Assembly: GCA_019009955.1 (NCBI GenBank)
Contig: CM032229.1
Span: 76,925,001-76,989,000, forward strand
Reading direction: 5' to 3'
DNA length: 64,000 bases
From: Riptortus pedestris
Lineage: Eukaryota > Arthropoda > Insecta > Hemiptera > Alydidae
In this document: positions 35,498-47,099 of the stretch, in pieces
How the letters are laid out: each line of letters begins with the position of its first letter
How positions within the stretch are numbered: the stretch's first letter is position 1
Notes under the pieces: model-generated
What the model was told of the DNA's origin: nothing
What the model saw: the letters and a program-made list of their open reading frames with translations, nothing else
The model's database searches: none
Translations under genes and position numbers: made by a program

Positions 35498-35560
35498 ATA
35501 TAAACAAGAAAATAAAAGTGTAGACGAAGCAGGTCAAAAGAAAGCCAATGCCTGGCTCAG

Positions 35561-35890
35561 TTTTAGCAAATTTCCCTTAAGGAAAATTAACTATTGCGGT
35601 TGTACTCATGACTCAAAATTTTCTCAAATGGCCATGGATCAGTTGATGAAAATGAGGTCCGTTCAAAGCTACATACATTAGTCTGTTAACGCTCTAGTGG
35701 TCGCAATTTTTGTTTTATCGTTTACTAAAATCGATATTTAAACGTTTTACATAAAATTAAAGATCAAGTTCGTTTATGACTGAAATCCGACAGGTGGGTG
35801 GAGAGGGGTTTCAAAAAAATTCAAAATACGCCCATTCTTATACGTCGGATCGAAAAATTGTATAGAACCATTCTTATATATTATATCTCA
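35561..35890 (+). mobile_element. HINE-like element, microsatellite-side half without AT tract
   Basis: TTTTAGCAAATTTCCCTTAA, the arm GGTTGTACTCATGACTCAAAA, AATGAGGTCCGTTCAAAGCT, then CATACATTAGTCTGTTAACG in place of the AT tract, GTGGTCGCAATTTTTGTTTT, and GATCGAAAAATTGTATAGAAC near its end. The hairpin half is missing. Confidence 0.75.
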
Positions 35891-37548
35891 GTTAATTAAG
35901 GGTCACTGGGATAAGAATTTAATTAATGCATTATAGTATTGAAATATACATTACATCATACGAATTACTTAATTCAGTAGTCAATTCAAATTTGTTAGAG
36001 GCATTGAATCCAGAGGCAAAATTTTAAGTTTCTCTTTTTCCAATATAATTCACTAAATATGTTTATAATTCTATACTGCCATTGAGTACAGTGGTAACGC
36101 CAGGTTGAAAACATATGAATGAGATTCATTGAGGACAGTAAACATTCTGAAGAAATTATTTCAAACAAACTATTAAGCTTGTGTCACTAATGTTTGGAAC
36201 GATTTATGTGGACTACAGATTTTTTTCCCCCCGCAGTTACCATACAAAGTACATCCACGTAGATCATGTGTAGGCTCATTGAAACCATGATTAATATTCT
36301 CAGGTACAAAAAAAAAATCATGAAACATCTTCACATCCTCTTGAAACATACTTTAATCAGTACAACCTCATCATCGGTGTTCTAGATACCCACTTGACTT
36401 AATGTATGTAGTAGATCATAATCAACGGACCCATTGTGCAATGTAATGGAATATATTTATTTAAAGTCAAGTATAGTTATTGACAGTTAATTCAACCCTG
36501 AGAACTGATTCGAACTTCCACCACCAGGCAAATACTGGCAGGTTGGTAGCTATGACAGGATCTAGGACGAAGAGTACGTTCCTTGTATCTAATCTGCTAT
36601 AAATTGTCTAATGATATAGAACCAGATTGGACATTCCCACTCATCAGGATCAGTTAACATCCTCACGTACGGAACAAACAATAATTAAAAAAAAATGTTG
36701 CTAGAAATAGACTTACGAAGTTACCTTAGCTTATTTTATTTTTTAACCTTCTATATTTCCTTGAAGAATATATATAGAGATTGAGTTCAATCAACGGGAG
36801 GCAAATAAGCAGACGATAGTGTTTGAACACGGCCTTCACTCCCCTTCTGCAGTATGTCACAACTCCGAGAGTCGTTACATAAGTACTTAGGTGGATAAAT
36901 ATTCTCTCAAAGAGGTATTGGTAACAAGCTGCCTCCCATATTTTATTAACGCGTCAGAAATCAGATATAACGACGACTCGTAAAATTTCCTTGATGTTCC
37001 TCGAGAAGAGGAATACAGAATTTCCTCAAACCTGGAAATACTGAGTTAAGTGGGAGCAAGAAGAGTGCCGTAATTCGTCGCTGTAAAGGGAATTATGGAG
37101 CTAATAAATATTAACATGGATGTTCTCTCTTTTAGAGCCTATTATGCAATGTCAATTACTGTCTCACTCTGAAGCCCCACGAAATATCAGTTATTGTCAA
37201 TCAATATCTGCTAAAAGATGTCTAATTATAAAGAGGTTAAGGATTGGGTCCTTTCCGCACATACTATTTTTACATGAGTTGAACTAACAAAACTGCATAA
37301 AATAACAAAGAATAAGCAACCAAGAACTTCCCCAACCCTTCTTTTTTTGAATGCATTTATTTCTCCAAATCTCAGAAAAGTAATTCTTTTAAATAAACTC
37401 CCTTTACCAAGAAATCCATTACCTACGGTCTCCAACGCTCAACAGTTTGGAGGTAATCTCACTCTTCTTCAATCCGTACTACGCAGACTACTATTTAAAA
37501 TGGTCAATGCCAAAATAAACGTATAATTCAAAACTTCTATAGGATAAT
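35891..37548. other. No recognised feature
   Basis: AT-rich background. The patch at 36780-37060 is slightly more balanced but lacks coding signal. Confidence 0.4.
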
Positions 37549-37840
37549 GAAAAAGTCCACCACGGAGTGACTACGTAAACAAAACAGATTTCTCAATTGC
37601 TAGTATGACACACTGCTCATCTCTTTTTACCATATATTTTCTATTCTAAGTAAGAGTCCAATGTGTAGAAGTGAGGGTTTCCTGAAGGATGAAAATAAGT
37701 ACAAAGGCTGGAGAACTTACTAAATATTTCAACATCAAAAAACGAATTAAACAACAACTGTAGAGCATAAATAGTTTAACAAGAATAGTTCTATTGTCCA
37801 TCCAACTCATAGTAACGGGCATATTTTGAATTGAAATTGA
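37549..37840 (-). mobile_element. HINE-like element, hairpin-side half (type c)
   Basis: AAAAAGTCCACCACGGAGTG, a subterminal repeat with changes (ACAGATTTCTCAATTG), type c segment TATGACACACTGCTCATC, GTGAGGGTTTCCTGAAGG, and GTCCATCCAACTCATAGTAACGGG. The rest is lost after about 37840. Confidence 0.65.
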
Positions 37841-40419
37841 AGTAAATAAATACTTAGGTGTATCGAAAAGGTTTATAAAATATCGCTTGCCTTTCCATAA
37901 TTCGTTTTGCATTGTACTAACATGCAATAGCAGAGAAATACACTCCTTAGGCATGAGCCAATGTTGTTGAATTATTTAGATAAATCGTTCAAATAACCCT
38001 GTAACGATCTCAACAAATTAAAATATCCAAGAAAAATTTGTCGCATATAAAATATTATGTTAGACAGTTTAGAGGTTTACGAAGACAATTTTAGCCTCTA
38101 TAATATTCAATAGAATAGATACTGATGGGCGAAGACAAAATAAAAGATTAATTCAGAGAAATTGTTTTTATATTCCTCTCAATTAATCCGTGGAATTCAT
38201 TTCTAAAAATAGGATAAACAATGGTTTCCAATGAGATACGAAATATTAATAACTAAATAAAAAATAAAATACGTAAATGTCACGAACACCCACATTAAAC
38301 CCATTTAGCTTCCACATTTTTTTTTTTAGTTTTACCTTTTGAGTATTCATGGTCTGTACCAATTAAAATGTCTTTCTTCCGTCGATTCTCTTACCAGGTA
38401 AGCTACTGAGTCTCATACCCAGGCCATTTTCTTTAGCCGGTGAAACCTCTTTATCTTCTTTAAATTAATTTAAATATATTAAGTGAATGACGTTTTCTTT
38501 GATCTTTTTTATTAATGATCTTCTGGACGAGTCAGAAAATATGAAAAACACTAAGCACATAATTTGAATTATGTGTTGATGTTTTGAAGCAAAGTATTGT
38601 TCTTCTCGACAGAATACAACCACTTCGCTGGTCAGTAGTATTTATCGATATTTATCGTACATATTTACCAATGTTGCAAAAATGAAAATGATCAATATTA
38701 CAAACATGAATTTTAATGACTACTATTTCGTATTGGAGTCCAACTCATTCTAAAGTTAGGCTTGTAAGCTGGTGGTTTCCAACTGCCTATAAATTGAGGT
38801 AATACGTAAAACAGTAATGGAACAGACAGAACAATAGTTAAATTCTCGACAGTTATCTCTGTAAGGAAAATATTCAAAAAAATGTTCTATTTATAACATC
38901 TGTGATAAGTCATCTTTTCTATACCGAGTGAGAAACAGACGTGCTTCTTTGGGTTTTAAAAGCGTTTGAGTTTATTTCCAAGTCGTCAGATAACACATGG
39001 TGTACTTCATTCTCGCGTCTTTAGGAGCCATTTAGGGAAATACATGGAAGAGAATAATCACTCAAGGTTTTTTTACTAGCTTAATCTATCTATCATGGAG
39101 GAGTTTCTTGGCCTTAAATCATAGTCAAAAAAGTGTTTTTAAAAATATGAATTTTAGGCTGGAAACAAAAAACTCCTTTATTATTTTTCTTTTACAACTA
39201 AGCAAAGTTAATATTTGAATGTAATTAATGATTCAAGAAACAATAATCCCCGAAAGCAGAAACAAACGTTCACGATTTCAATTTAACAGACGCCTTTCTG
39301 AGAATCTAAATGAATTAATTTAAGCGACTGCAAAGAAGAACAGTTATTAAGTAATAAATAAAACTAAAGAGGTGAAACAACGGCCATAGAGGAATGGAGT
39401 TGAAGGGGGTTTCTCTTAATATTAAAAGTCTAGCCACCCTCTCCCTGGTCAAAGTTCATCCCTCTTTTACAATTTATGCTATTTTAAAAGGCTTTGTCCA
39501 AGCTAAAGGCAGTTAAAACTTTTCAAGTGGGTGCCTGAGAAGGGGATTATTCTAAAAGAATAGCCCCTAACACTAGCTTCCTGGGAAAAGGGTGCCACGT
39601 CGATTTACCTCCATTTTCACTCTACACTACACACGGCTTATCTGATTCTCCTATCACTGTGTAACATTTTCCCTTAAGGGACTTTTATCTTTTATCATGT
39701 ACAGATGTATCACCAACAATGACATCAAAAAGCCTTTTGTAAGAGGACCAAAAGGAATTTTCTATGGATGAGGTTTTAGAGTGTCACTCACATTTCTTCA
39801 AAAGAAATAAGCCACACTGGAAAAATATTCAATCACTGTTGAACTGTTAATTGTAAAAATTGGTCAAGGAGCGAAAAAAAAAATTCTTTGGACTGAACTA
39901 AAACGCATACTCGTTTACTTCTCGTTCTTAAAAAAAATGTAAATTATTGAACGAAAATCATATACACTTGTACAATAGATGACTGATAAAAATATTTACA
40001 ACAAACCAGATTAGTTATTAATAGTTTCCAACTATACCAGAAAGACAAAACGCTGTTTCAGTATTGTATTCAACATATTGATACGCAAGGATTTCAATTT
40101 GTAGAATCACAAACTTAAAAACACTGCAGATAATTTGGTCAGAGACCATTGATGGTTTAGCTCATACTTTTGAACAGTAGAAATTGAATAGTGACCAATT
40201 AGCTTTGATTTCCAAAAGAGTAACTACAACCGAAGTCATTCCAAATATATAATAAAATCAAAAATAACCTCTGACGCTAGAACGGTAGGTTTAATGGGTC
40301 GGTCAGATAAGGATGTGGGAATCTTCCCAGGGGATCTAGCATGTAGTGATTGCTGTGATGAGCCTGTGTACTTGCATCCATCTTATTCAGGAAGAGAGTG
40401 TATCAATTCTACCGCTATT
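37841..40419. other. No recognised feature
   Basis: AT-rich. No frame of note, no SINE, no element end. Confidence 0.45.
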
Positions 40420-40432
40420 TCATTGTGACTAT
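40420..40432. repeat. Target-site duplication of SINE, left
   Basis: TCATTGTGACTAT, repeated exactly at 40660-40672 on the other side of the SINE. Confidence 0.9.
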
Positions 40433-40659
40433 TTATTTATGAGCTTCCACTTTTTGCAGCTAAGGCTAATTGGGACGGGTTCTCTACAGGTTAACACCCT
40501 TTTCTAGCCAGAGTGGGACTAAGGATTTTACTTAATGGCTTCCATCCCTAAATAAATTCCTATTGCCCAGGTGGGAATCGAACTCGCCACTCTAGGTTTA
40601 CCTTGAGATTAAGGTCAACGCTTTAACTCGCATGGCTAACATGAGCCCCTATAAGGTTA
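40433..40659 (-). mobile_element. tRNA-derived SINE, full-length with target-site duplication
   Basis: The best-bounded copy. On the minus strand it reads AGGGGCTCATGTTAGCCATG, GAGTTAAAGCGTTGACC (A-box region), TAGAGTGGCGAGTTCGATTC with B box GTTCGATTCCC, then AATAGGAATTTATTTAGGGA, AGTCCCACTCTGGCTAGAAA, AACCTGTAGAGAACCCGTCC and CAAAAAGTGGAAGCTCATAA. The 13-bp direct repeats on both sides are the mark of target-primed insertion by LINE machinery in trans. The partner LINE is not identified; the short AT-rich 3' tail (AATAA type) should match its 3' end. Confidence 0.92.
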
Positions 40660-40672
40660 TCATTGTGACTAT
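40660..40672. repeat. Target-site duplication of SINE, right
   Basis: Exact copy of the 13 bases at 40420-40432. Confidence 0.9.
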
Positions 40673-40906
40673 ATCATGCATTAAGCATGGCCTCATTCTT
40701 TGACAGCTGGGGGTTACCGACAACATAAACAAGCAACGAAATTAGAATTCCGGGTTTAATAAAGAGCGAAAAGGAAAAAATTACATCTACAGAACAATAT
40801 TGTAGAAAATATTTATATCACCAAAATTGATTTTATTGCAAATTTTTCATTTTTCGTGAAAACCTTTTCGAGTATAATTAATAATTAAAATTAATACAAT
40901 CTAATT

Positions 40907-41494
40907 AGCACATGAGGGAAATCAGCCCTCAGTCAGAAAAAAATTGAGGTTGTACACATGAAGGGATATTCGAAAAATGTCTTCAAATCTCCATCGATCC
41001 TACAAAGAAGATAATGAAAATGAGGGTAGCGTACGTCTGACGTTTCCAAACTGGATGATTAAACTGTTGTTTGGTAAAAATGAAGATCAAGTTCGTTAAC
41101 AGCTAAAATCAGACCAGTGAGAGGGGTTTAGAGAAGGAGAATTTCGAAAATTCGATATATCTCCGTTGTTTTAGGTAGGATTGAAAAATGGCATAGAATC
41201 AATGTTAATGCAAATGTAATTGTCTATAAATGACGTAATGTATGTTTTTCTACTATCTTGATTATTACCCTAGATATGTGCATATTTTTGGTTTTCGGCA
41301 TACAGTAAATCCCCACTCCTAGTCATGTCATATTTACAATAAGCTGTTATTATATATATTATATATAAGCACTTTATTTGAAGCCTAAATACCAAATATT
41401 GTTCTCATTGAACTTTTACGTTTTGAGATAAATACAAATATGTGACGGACGTGGAAAATCTGATTAGTTAACGCAGCCCCTGCGTGACGTACTT
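40907..41494 (+). mobile_element. HINE-like element, nearly full-length, no microsatellite (type b)
   Basis: A degraded left end (GAGGGAAATCAGCCCTCAGTC), the arm AAATCTCCATCGATCCTACA, and a deleted microsatellite zone; then GTTCGTTAACAGCTAAAATC, the G-rich tract, AATATTGTTCTCATTGAACTT and TTTTACGTTTTGAGATAAATAC. The hairpin is intact: ACGCAG-CCC-CTGCGT, with tail GACGTACTT. The right subterminal repeat is weakened to GGAAAATCTGATTAG. Confidence 0.8.
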
Positions 41495-43536
41495 ATTAAC
41501 AAGTTTGATCTGTGAATACCAATCCACCCTCAGCCAAATAAATGGACCTTCGAATGGTTTTAATTAACTCTATTACTTCTCCCAGGAAATAATAATTTTC
41601 AGAAAATCCTTACCATTTTAGTCAAGACACTTAAATTTCCCCATGACACAGTACACATCTTCCAAAACAAAACAGAAGACGCTATGAAGTAATTACATAA
41701 ATGTGTCTAGTTGTAGATTATGGCTAAAGTATTAAAATACAGATCTTTTGGAGTGCCATAACTACGTTACTCGTTATTATTACAATTGAAACAAGGTACA
41801 ACATACCACCACCAAGGAGGCGTTTTCTGTTCATTAAAAGCCAGTATTGTTCTTTTACCTAAAAATAGAAAAACATAAAAAATTTTAAAAAAATTAGAGC
41901 TAAAATATATGCAACAAACGATTCCATATATTGTTATTATTCAAACATATAAATATAACATATTGTGGTGTAATTATGTTTTTATGTAAATGAAATGGTT
42001 ATCGATGTATTCAAGACGTAGATCAGCAGACACAATTAAACCATATTAAGTGATTAATATTTTCATGACTGTGATAAAAGTCATGAAAAAATTATTCACT
42101 TAATTAATATAGTTCGAAGACAAGTCGTTACTGCAATTTGTAGGTATATTTTTTCCTTCAACTAAATAAAATAAACATAGATTATTACGTATTGTTTTGA
42201 GATGATAGTATGACCACCACTCAATCTAGGCATTTTTTTTTTTTTTTTTAAATAAAGACTAAAAACTGTTAAAACCCTAATCGCTTAATTATTCTTTACA
42301 TTAGGGCACAATATCACCCTTTGCAATTGTGATCTCTAAAGTTTGGCCATATTACGCAATGTTATCCGTATTTATTTAAGAATCTTATATAATTTGTAAA
42401 AAGTGAATTTCCAATTTCCACCGTATTTTTAAAATTGATAAATTGTAATTAAATGAATTCATACCCTGAAAGGCAATTAACGGAATGGTGCAATTTAATT
42501 TTGGACAATACATCTCTCTCATGTGGAGTCATCCTTTTGAAATACAATATTCAAATGGCTAACTGATATGACAATAAATTACATGGAATATTTGGAATGT
42601 TGCCAGGTTGAAATATTTAATAATTGACGTGGCTACAATAAATTAATTAATCAAATGCACCAATATCAAATCAATACTGGAATTACATTTCTTGTTTTCC
42701 TTAATAAAATAAAGCAGTAGGTAAAATTAAAAAGTTTTTCACAACAGATAAAATTATTCCCCATACTTTAAGCCTTCATAAACATGCCCCAGAGACTTGC
42801 CATAGTCGTGTTTGTTTTGATTTTTATAGGGATAGCCATCGGGCTCTGAATCGGGCATCTACATAAACTTTACAACTAAACTAACTAAACTAAACTAATA
42901 ATATCGGCGTAAAAAATGGGAAAAAAATCATTATATATTTATCTTATGGCCAAGTTAATAAAAAAAAACTGAGGTTCAACACAACTGGAATGTCATTTTA
43001 TTGCAATTTCTCAACGACTGAACAAAATCATGGAAACAAAATATTCTGGCTTAATCAAATAATAGGTCATCGAAGCACCTCCAGCCCACATATTAAGGCC
43101 CCCTAATTGGAGGGTATGACACATTTAACCAATGACACAATCAATAACGATTTAGAATCGGTTTTATTTAATCCTGTGAAAAAATACTACATTAAAAAAA
43201 AATTAGCCACATACTTGTGGGTATCATGAAATGGTTTTATTGTGGTAAATACGTGTCTATTATCTAAATTAAAACTAAAAAATATTACAAAAAATATATT
43301 ATACATTATAATTGTTTTGTTTCAATAAAACAGGCCAACACTGAAAAAACTTTTTCATAGAAAATACCAAATATGTTACATAAAAAGCTGTATCTTATAA
43401 ACGATATTTTATAAATGAACTTACTAAAATTACTGATTTTTGCGGAATTTAACAACTTTTATTTAGTTTAAATAAATTAAAAAAATTAGTTATAATTGAT
43501 GTAGAAGACGTTGGCAATTCTATTTGGCCAAATCGG
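41495..43536. other. AT-rich stretch with one hairpin
   Basis: Apart from the hairpin at 42045-42104 and a T-tract at 42232-42250, nothing was recognised. Confidence 0.4.
42045..42104. repeat. 26-bp-arm hairpin
   Basis: The arms 42045-42070 and 42079-42104 (ATTAAGTGA...TTTTCATGACT / AGTCATGAAAA...TCACTTAAT) are inverted with a few mismatches and an 8-base loop. Possibly a tiny MITE, or a structured RNA if transcribed. Confidence 0.75.
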
Positions 43537-44180
43537 CCTGTGAGAGAGTCTTTAAAACTTGGAAGGACGTTCTCCGCCAAAAACCTCGTAGTTCCAGAAA
43601 ACGTGCTCCTACCACCTCTACGTGAAAAATTAGGTCTAATGAAACACTAAAGGCTTTAGGTAGGTGTTGGTGGTGCCTAAAGATGGACCACGTTTCATAT
43701 ATTTATGTCAACAGTGCCCTCAGAAGCTGAAATAAAGAAAGCGTCTTTGTCGGACCTGCTATTAGAAAATTTATGTTTGACGTTAAGTTTGAATCCACAA
43801 TGACCTTCAATGAGAAAGAAGCCATGGGTATCATTCAAGCAAGTCGTTACAGAGCTATTTGGACATGAAAAATACATAAAATATGTTTCTATTGAAACAT
43901 ATACGAGTTTCAAAATGAGCCTAAAATTTCACTTTTTAAACGACCACCTAGATTAATTCCCGGAGAATTTGATACATATTACTGAAGAGCAAAGTGAGCA
44001 TTTTCATCCGGACATTAAAGTAATGAAAAAACGCTACCTCTGAAAAAACATGAACATGATGGATGACTACTATTGGTCACTTCAAGGAGAAGTTCAGGAA
44101 GCGACTCATCGCAGAAAAAGCAAGAAGCTTCAACGATGAAAGACAAAGTAAGTATGAACGAATTCCAGCTGACAAGTGAA
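43537..44180 (+). pseudogene. Decayed transposon-associated protein (arthropod hypothetical family)
   Basis: Broken frames line up in order on the plus strand: PVRESLKLGRTFS then VLLPPLREKLGLMKH (stop at 43646-43648); after a frame change, VGPAIRKFMFDVKFE and TFNEKEA; after another, FKQVVTELFGHEKY; then MSLKFHFLNDHLD (stop), FPENL, EEQSEHFHPDIK and DDYYWSL. The order of LPPL..KLGLMK, FKxVV..FLG-like and LKxHFLxxHLDxFPEN..FHxDI matches, from memory, a protein found in many copies in arthropod genomes and usually annotated only as hypothetical. Its biochemical role is not known to me. At least two frameshifts and three stops show it is dead. Confidence 0.65.
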
Positions 44181-45650
44181 ACCCGTATGTAGCCTACTGT
44201 AAATGCAACCCATTCTTATGATGTAAAATAGAGTTTCATTAATTTCCCCATATGCAGAAAAGAAGATTTATACTGAGAGTATATAATAAATAACAGATTG
44301 CTCGGGATACTATGGGTGGTACAAAAAAAACATAAGCCAGATTTGGATTCAGTACAAAAAAAAATCTATAAGGATCAGATAGTAAAGTAAAAAACGTTTT
44401 TGCTGGTCTGTGTAATCGTTACATATTGTTATATAAATTTGATATTTATGTTATTTACATTTTTTCATAAAAATACCTCAGATGTAGCTCTAATTGATTG
44501 CCTGTCATGAATCATAGCTGAATTCTCATTATAGAGAACATAATGAAAATGGTTGGACCCTACAATGGTCGAATTGTAAAATCACTCATCAACGACGGAC
44601 AATTTCAACCAAAACTCCCCTTTCATTTAATTAAAGTTCTCACAGGATAACTCAATTGTTTCTCATGTTGAAGTATTGTTTAAACTTCGTGATAATTAAT
44701 TTTCCACAGTATGGGGTTTGAAATATGTATTTGACACAAAAAATATTTACAATTAAGATGAGGCTTAACAGTATTTTTTTTTTTTGGCAGTCCAGTCTGA
44801 GTATGAGTGACAATAAGCTGAAAAATCGTATAGACCTTTATTTTTGCACTCTAAAATTTGCCTCAAAAGTCTCAGAAAATCTCGTGCCGGCGTCATAAGA
44901 TATTCGAGATCAAAGGTCAAAAAAATCGCGTTTTTTTTTTTTTTTTTTTTTTCAAATATCTCGTTTATTTATATTTACATTTATTATAAATATTGTAGAT
45001 AATAAAAGTTTCTATAATCTTTGTTTAAAACATTTTAGTTATACATCAAACCGTTTTCGAGATAGAGGGGGTTGAATGCGCAGTGTTAACTATCTACAGC
45101 ATAATGCAAGGCCAACCGTTGTTCATATTATCACCGACAGTATAAAGTCTATAAAACTTAAAAATATATAAACTTATAAACAATTGACAATTTTTAATTA
45201 TTCTTATAATATTACACTTAGTAATATATTTCATTGATCAAATGCATATTTCGTTTGTAACACTTATATTACCTGTCCGTGTAGTTCAAAGGTTGTTGAC
45301 AAATACGCGTACTTGTTGAAAAATACGTATACTTACGGTATTTATTAATAATAATAATAATAATCCTTTATTTGCTCATTTATAAAAAATTACCCTTAAT
45401 ATTTACATATTTTGTACACAGAAAATTAAAATGAGTATACTATTATTATGCAGACATTATTGAACGTTTGAGCAAAATCAGCGTTAGCTGAGTTATTTAT
45501 TAATTATATCATATTATTACATACAATAATTACATTTAAAGCAGAGATAAAAATAAAGGAAGTAAATTATAATTATATTTTTATTCGGAAATATCGTTTT
45601 ATACAATTATCATAATTTAAATTCGGATGTGGGAAGGCTTTAATTTTAAT
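44181..45650. other. AT-rich DNA, possible 3' remainder of the same element
   Basis: The segment at 44800-45090 (GCACTCTAAAATTTGCCTC, GTCTCAGAAAATCTCGTGCC, then a long T-tract and CAAATATCTCGTTTATTT) has the look of an old shared repeat and may be the non-coding tail of the element at 43.5 kb; this is a guess. An (ATA)n run lies at 45347-45363. Confidence 0.3.
44926..44952. repeat. Poly(T) tract
   Basis: Over 20 Ts in a row following AAAAAAATCGCG. On the minus strand this is an A-tract. Confidence 0.9.
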
Positions 45651-46762
45651 TATTTATTTATTTGTTTGGTGTCACAGAGTTTGTAGGGATTTACACTCTT
45701 ATCAAATAACCAAAGCTTTTAATTCATTCTGTTCACTCTGAAATTGATCAATAAATAAGTTTGAGTTAACACTCGCCCTTCAACATGTTCGTAGGAAATA
45801 TTTCAGCAAATGATTATTTCAGTTAAGATTTAACACACAACCTTCAAGTCTTAGAAGATCAGCATTGATAATGAAAGTTGTAATAATCTTTGATCTCTGA
45901 TGCTTTTTGAATGACCATTCAACATTTTCGACTGAATTTATAACACATATTTTACTTAGAGCTTCTTTGAGTCCACCTCCGTCCATTACATATCCTTTGG
46001 AGCCAAAAAAGGACATGAGCATATGAAATCCTCCTAGTTTAACAACTATAGTTAATAATTTTGAGTTAGCACCTGACGCAGCTATTATTTCACGTACTTT
46101 AGAGTAGAGAAGTTAATCAAAACTAATTACACACGATTTTGTGTGACGTGACTTGGCAATATTTGCAGGGCAATGTAAAGTAGTAAAGAAAGAAAATAAC
46201 CTGAGAAGTAGAAAAATCCTAATAATTTGTAGTGAACTGTTTAAGAAAGCCATCCATTGATCAACGAGTTTTCAGCTTATAATCACTCATTCCGAGGTGA
46301 AACACAAATATGACTGGACTATTACTCCTACATAATTGACCTCTGTCTTGACATTATGTGGCTCAAATGAGATTTCATTCATGAACTAAAGATTGTTTCA
46401 GATATTCAATTTGTAGAGTGAGTAGTAACACTGGTAGGCTGTATTTAAGAATGCGGTAAGGCGCCAGTAGTGGCTAGCCTGTTCATTGTCTAGCTGATGG
46501 AGTGGCCAGCCTGTCAGGCCGAGGGATATATATGGCCTCACACGTCTGTTTCAGTTCATCGGACTAAAGATTACTTCCAAGAAATAGAGGTTTCTAAAGG
46601 TAAAAGTTAAAAATATACTCATTCAAGTGTTGAATCGGATAGAAGATCATTCATTCCTTCTAAACGATCGTCCTTATTTTTTTATATATTTCTGACATTC
46701 CTTGTCCTATATTAAATTAAAGGCTCCTTTCCTTCTATTTCTGGGCCCAATGTTTTTATATG
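45651..46762. other. No recognised gene; one promoter-like site
   Basis: Nothing assignable apart from the TATA/initiator-like pair at 46527-46556. Two similar phrases, GTGGCTAGCCTGT and GTGGCCAGCCTGT, lie at 46470 and 46502. Confidence 0.35.
46527..46556 (+). promoter_or_regulatory. Possible core promoter (TATA plus TCAGTT)
   Basis: TATATATGG at 46527-46535 is followed by TCAGTT at 46551-46556, spacing that fits an insect TATA/initiator promoter. The local sequence is GC-richer than its flanks. It could be an LTR remnant. No downstream reading frame supports a gene. Confidence 0.25.
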
Positions 46763-47095
46763 ATCTTCATAGTTTCATGGCAAGGGTCGCCAATAAAAAT
46801 CTGTTTTCCCCCACAAACTTTATTCATACTGCCCTATTTACCACCTCTTCAGGGGCTTCGATTTCTGAAGTGCTCGTTCCCACTTGCGTTCGTTGCGACT
46901 CCACATTCCTCACTACCCAGTGAGGACTGTCACCCGACAGTCGCAACGAATGTTAAAAGGAACGGGCAGTTCAGAAATTGATGACCCCTGAAGAGGTAGC
47001 AGGTAATCCACGAAACATGTAGGGCAGTATGAATAAAGTTTGCGCCGAAAAAAATGTTTTTTATTGGTGACCTTTGCCATGAAGCTATGAGGATT
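46763..47095. mobile_element. Foldback element with hammerhead-like motif, copy 2
   Basis: The arms at 46763-46907 and 46926-47095 are inverted around CCTCACTACCCAGTGAGG. Shared words include CTTCATAG.TTCATGGCAA, CAATAAAAA, CAAACTTTATTCATACTGCCC and CCTCTTCAGGGG. The right arm carries CTGAAGA-G-GTAG...CCAC-GAAA. The left arm has lost the CCACGAAACATG part. The similar peptides predicted on both strands here come from the inverted repeat, not from genes. Confidence 0.75.
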
Positions 47096-47099
47096 CGTC

